Source: Acidobacteriota bacterium (GTDB lineage: Bacteria; Acidobacteriota; Terriglobia; Terriglobales; Acidobacteriaceae). Taken from it: a DNA stretch of 6,741 bases. Positions 4,632 through 6,741 of this stretch are shown piece by piece (within the stretch, counting starts at the first letter, position 1; each line of letters starts with the position of its first letter). The DNA lies in assembly GCA_021811745.1 (NCBI GenBank), contig JAJZNH010000686.1, forward strand, positions 1-6,741, given 5' to 3'. The notes beneath the pieces were generated by a model. The model saw nothing but the letters and a program-made list of their open reading frames with translations, was not told the origin of the DNA and searched no databases. Position numbers and translations under genes: made by a program.

Positions 4632-6741
4632 TCATGCCCGTTGGAATGCCCGCAGGATTTCCTTCCAAGAATACAACAATGCTATTGGCCGTCCGTGCGG
4701 GCAACTGGTTGGGTGTTTCGTCCTCGCAAGTTCCAACAATAGCCACTCTATACGGGCCGGGTCAAGTGCCGTATTCACCTTGATGGCGGAGTGGCAGGCT
4801 ATCGAGGCGGCAATGCGCGTGCGCAAGGCCGTAAGATCTTCATTCCGCGTGGCTTCCTCATGAAGACCGGCCGATTGATCGATGATCTCGCCGAGCATTC
4901 GCTCCAAGGCTGCTCCTTCCAGACCGACCGGTGCCGCCTTGACCGCAATCGTTTGCGGGCCGAAAGGCTCCGCCTCGAAGCCGTTTTGTTCCAGTTCCTC
5001 TGCGATGCGCGCGAAGACGACCATCTGTTCGGGTTTCAACTCTACGAGAAAGGGCATCAGCAGCCTCTGCCGCTGGGCCCGCTCCACCTGACGATCACGG
5101 ACAATCTTCTCAAAAAGCACACGTTCGTGGGCCACGTGCTGGTCGATGATCCAGAGCCCCTCGTCGTTGGTAGCCAGGATGAAGGATTCGCGCAACTGGC
5201 CCAGGGGCTTAAGCGAGGACAGATGACTGAGATTGGCCGCACTCTGCTCGGCTTCCACCAAGGCAGTGGCGGCGGCTGGGTCCAAGTCCAAGTCCTGCGC
5301 AAAAGGAGAATTGAATCCTGCGAGGGGGCTATTGTCGCAGCCTTCCGGTCCAGGCGTGGCGGGTGGCCGAAAAATCGCGGCGGCGGCCTCGCCCCAGGTC
5401 CTCCGGTCGAAACCGCCTGGATCCAAGCTCTGGCCGTCTTGAACCGCCGCGCCGAAGGGCAGTCTGCCAGGCGCGGGAGCAGATGAACGCGGCGTGAGGT
5501 GGAAGGGTGCTGCGCCAGAACGGGGATCTGCGAAGGCGCCGGGATCGGAGTCCGGCAAGGCTGCGGGTGGAGCAACGTCCGGAGCACCAGGAAGCGACGA
5601 GGTGCCGGGCGGCATCAGCGACGGACTGGCCGAGGGCTGAGAGTCGAGCGCGGCCAGGAAACCCGCGGCAGGACGGGCCTTGATGAGGGCGGTTCGCAGG
5701 CTATCCCGCACAAAATCATGTATTAAGCTTTGCTGCCGGAAGCGCACCTCGGTCTTGGCGGGATGGACGTTCACATCCACCTCCTCGGGCGGCATCTCCA
5801 GAAACAGGAGCACCACCGGGTAGCTCGTCGGAGGAATCACGTTGCGATAGGCCTCGGAGATCGCGTGCATGAGCAAGCGGTCGCGAATCAGGCGCTTATT
5901 CACAAAGATATAGATGGAGTTGCGGTTGAGTTTCTGAAGCTCGGGCTTGGAGTAGAAACCCGTCATGCGGAGCACACCAGGATCGCGGGGCGGCTCGTCT
6001 GGATCCTTCTTCCACGGGGGCGCCTCAGGCAGACCGGCGTGAGCCAGCGGAGCTTCAGCGGCAAGAGGTAGGAGCTGGCTGAGCGTCTCCTTGCCGAAGA
6101 TCTGGTAGATCCGTTCGGCCGTGCGCGCGACGGGCGGAGCGGAGACGATGGTGCGGGCCGAGGAGACAAGCTCGAAGTTCAGTTCAGGATGGACGAGGGC
6201 ATAGTGGGTCACAAGCGCTGTGACGTGGGACAGCTCCGTGGACTCGGCACGGAGGAATTTGCGCCGGGCAGGGGTGTTGAAAAAGAGATCGGCGACGGCG
6301 ATGGTGGTTCCGTGAGGCAATGCGGCATCCTCGACACGGAGGATTTTGCCCCCGGCGATCTCCAGCCGGGTCCCAGTGGCGGCCTCGCCGTCTGCCGGGG
6401 AGCCGTCGGAGGTTTCCATCGTCACCCGCGCCACAGAGGCGATCGAGGGCAGCGCCTCGCCGCGGAAGCCGAGCGTGGCGATGGAGAGCAGGTCATTGGC
6501 GGTGCGCAGCTTGGAGGTGGCGTGGCGCTCGAAGGCCAGCAGGGCGTCGTCGCGGTTCATGCCGTGGCCGTCGTCGGCTAGGCGGATCAAACGGCGGCCA
6601 CCGGCCTCGACCTCCACGCGGATGCGGGTGGCGCCCGCGTCGAGGGCATTCTCCAAAAGCTCTTTAACGACCGAGGCCGGACGGTCCACCACCTCACCCG
6701 CGGCGATCTGGTTGGCGACCTGGTCGGGAAGAATGCGGATG
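4632..6741 (-). CDS. mutL: DNA mismatch repair protein MutL, endonuclease type (5' end cut by window)
   Basis: MutL links MutS mismatch recognition to strand removal. It is a GHKL ATPase whose C-terminal domain, in this type, nicks DNA. The 702 visible residues begin IRILPDQVANQIAAGEVV, so only about two to four N-terminal residues are missing. An internal GTG at 6692 is not the start, because conserved sequence continues upstream of it. ATPase motifs, numbered from the first visible residue: LLENALDAGA (28-37), DDGHGM (56-61), GFRGEALPSIASV (91-103), HGTTIAVADLFFNTPARRKF (143-162), and VDVNVHPAKTEVRF (321-334). A Pro/Ala/Ser-rich linker spans about 356-506. The endonuclease site has DQHVAHERVLFE (533-544), ACH (648-650) and CPHGRP (680-685). 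A beta-clamp-type motif QRLLMP lies at 558-563. DQHV and ACH replace the more usual DQHA and ACR; the metal-binding Asp, His, Glu and Cys positions remain. Confidence 0.97.
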   Translation of the reverse strand, partial: IRILPDQVANQIAAGEVVDRPASVVKELLENALDAGATRIRVEVEAGGRRLIRLADDGHGMNRDDALLAFERHATSKLRTANDLLSIATLGFRGEALPSIASVARVTMETSDGSPADGEAATGTRLEIAGGKILRVEDAALPHGTTIAVADLFFNTPARRKFLRAESTELSHVTALVTHYALVHPELNFELVSSARTIVSAPPVARTAERIYQIFGKETLSQLLPLAAEAPLAHAGLPEAPPWKKDPDEPPRDPGVLRMTGFYSKPELQKLNRNSIYIFVNKRLIRDRLLMHAISEAYRNVIPPTSYPVVLLFLEMPPEEVDVNVHPAKTEVRFRQQSLIHDFVRDSLRTALIKARPAAGFLAALDSQPSASPSLMPPGTSSLPGAPDVAPPAALPDSDPGAFADPRSGAAPFHLTPRSSAPAPGRLPFGAAVQDGQSLDPGGFDRRTWGEAAAAIFRPPATPGPEGCDNSPLAGFNSPFAQDLDLDPAAATALVEAEQSAANLSHLSSLKPLGQLRESFILATNDEGLWIIDQHVAHERVLFEKIVRDRQVERAQRQRLLMPFLVELKPEQMVVFARIAEELEQNGFEAEPFGPQTIAVKAAPVGLEGAALERMLGEIIDQSAGLHEEATRNEDLTALRTRIAASIACHSAIKVNTALDPARIEWLLLELARTKHPTSCPHGRPIALLYSWKEILRAFQRA

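Noticed and set aside
4791..5486. Open frame of 231 codons on the plus strand
   Set aside because: It is antisense to the conserved C-terminal half of mutL.
5057..5587. Open frame of 176 codons on the minus strand inside mutL
   Set aside because: It is an alternative frame of the mutL linker and C-terminal region.

Overview
The window is a GC-rich bacterial segment in which all six recognisable protein genes lie on the minus strand, so transcription runs from high to low coordinates. High GC, two small CX2C zinc-ribbon proteins, an endonuclease-type MutL and a pyrR gene together suggest an acidobacterium-like soil bacterium. That assignment is an inference from protein style, not a measured placement.

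Layout in transcription order: (1) mutL (6741-4632), the mismatch-repair ATPase/endonuclease, lacks only the first few codons, which lie beyond the right edge. (2) A 240-bp gap contains an AT-rich island and a short inverted repeat. (3) A 499-residue winged-helix-like protein (4391-2892) starts at TTG and ends in a long, strongly basic, probably disordered tail. It may be a distant relative of AlkZ-related proteins. (4) cmk, cytidylate kinase (2885-2181), starts 6 bp after it and is probably co-transcribed. (5) A 243-bp gap with inverted repeats precedes a 73-residue zinc-ribbon protein (1937-1716). (6) A four-helix membrane protein with an N-terminal zinc ribbon follows (1627-950). (7) A 397-bp non-coding gap rich in hairpins holds a candidate terminator, a strong 8-bp inverted repeat, a candidate promoter and a leader with two mutually exclusive stem-loops. 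(8) pyrR follows (552-1), the uracil-sensing pyrimidine regulator, and runs off the left edge within a few codons of its expected end.

Functionally the window joins DNA repair (mutL and possibly its neighbour) with pyrimidine nucleotide metabolism (cmk, pyrR), plus two zinc-ribbon proteins of unknown role. mutL, cmk and pyrR are ordinary housekeeping genes. The less ordinary items are the winged-helix protein with its basic tail, the structured pyrR leader and the hairpin-rich gap upstream of it. I see no tRNA, rRNA, CRISPR array, insertion sequence, phage gene or defence system. No clearly new multi-gene system is visible.
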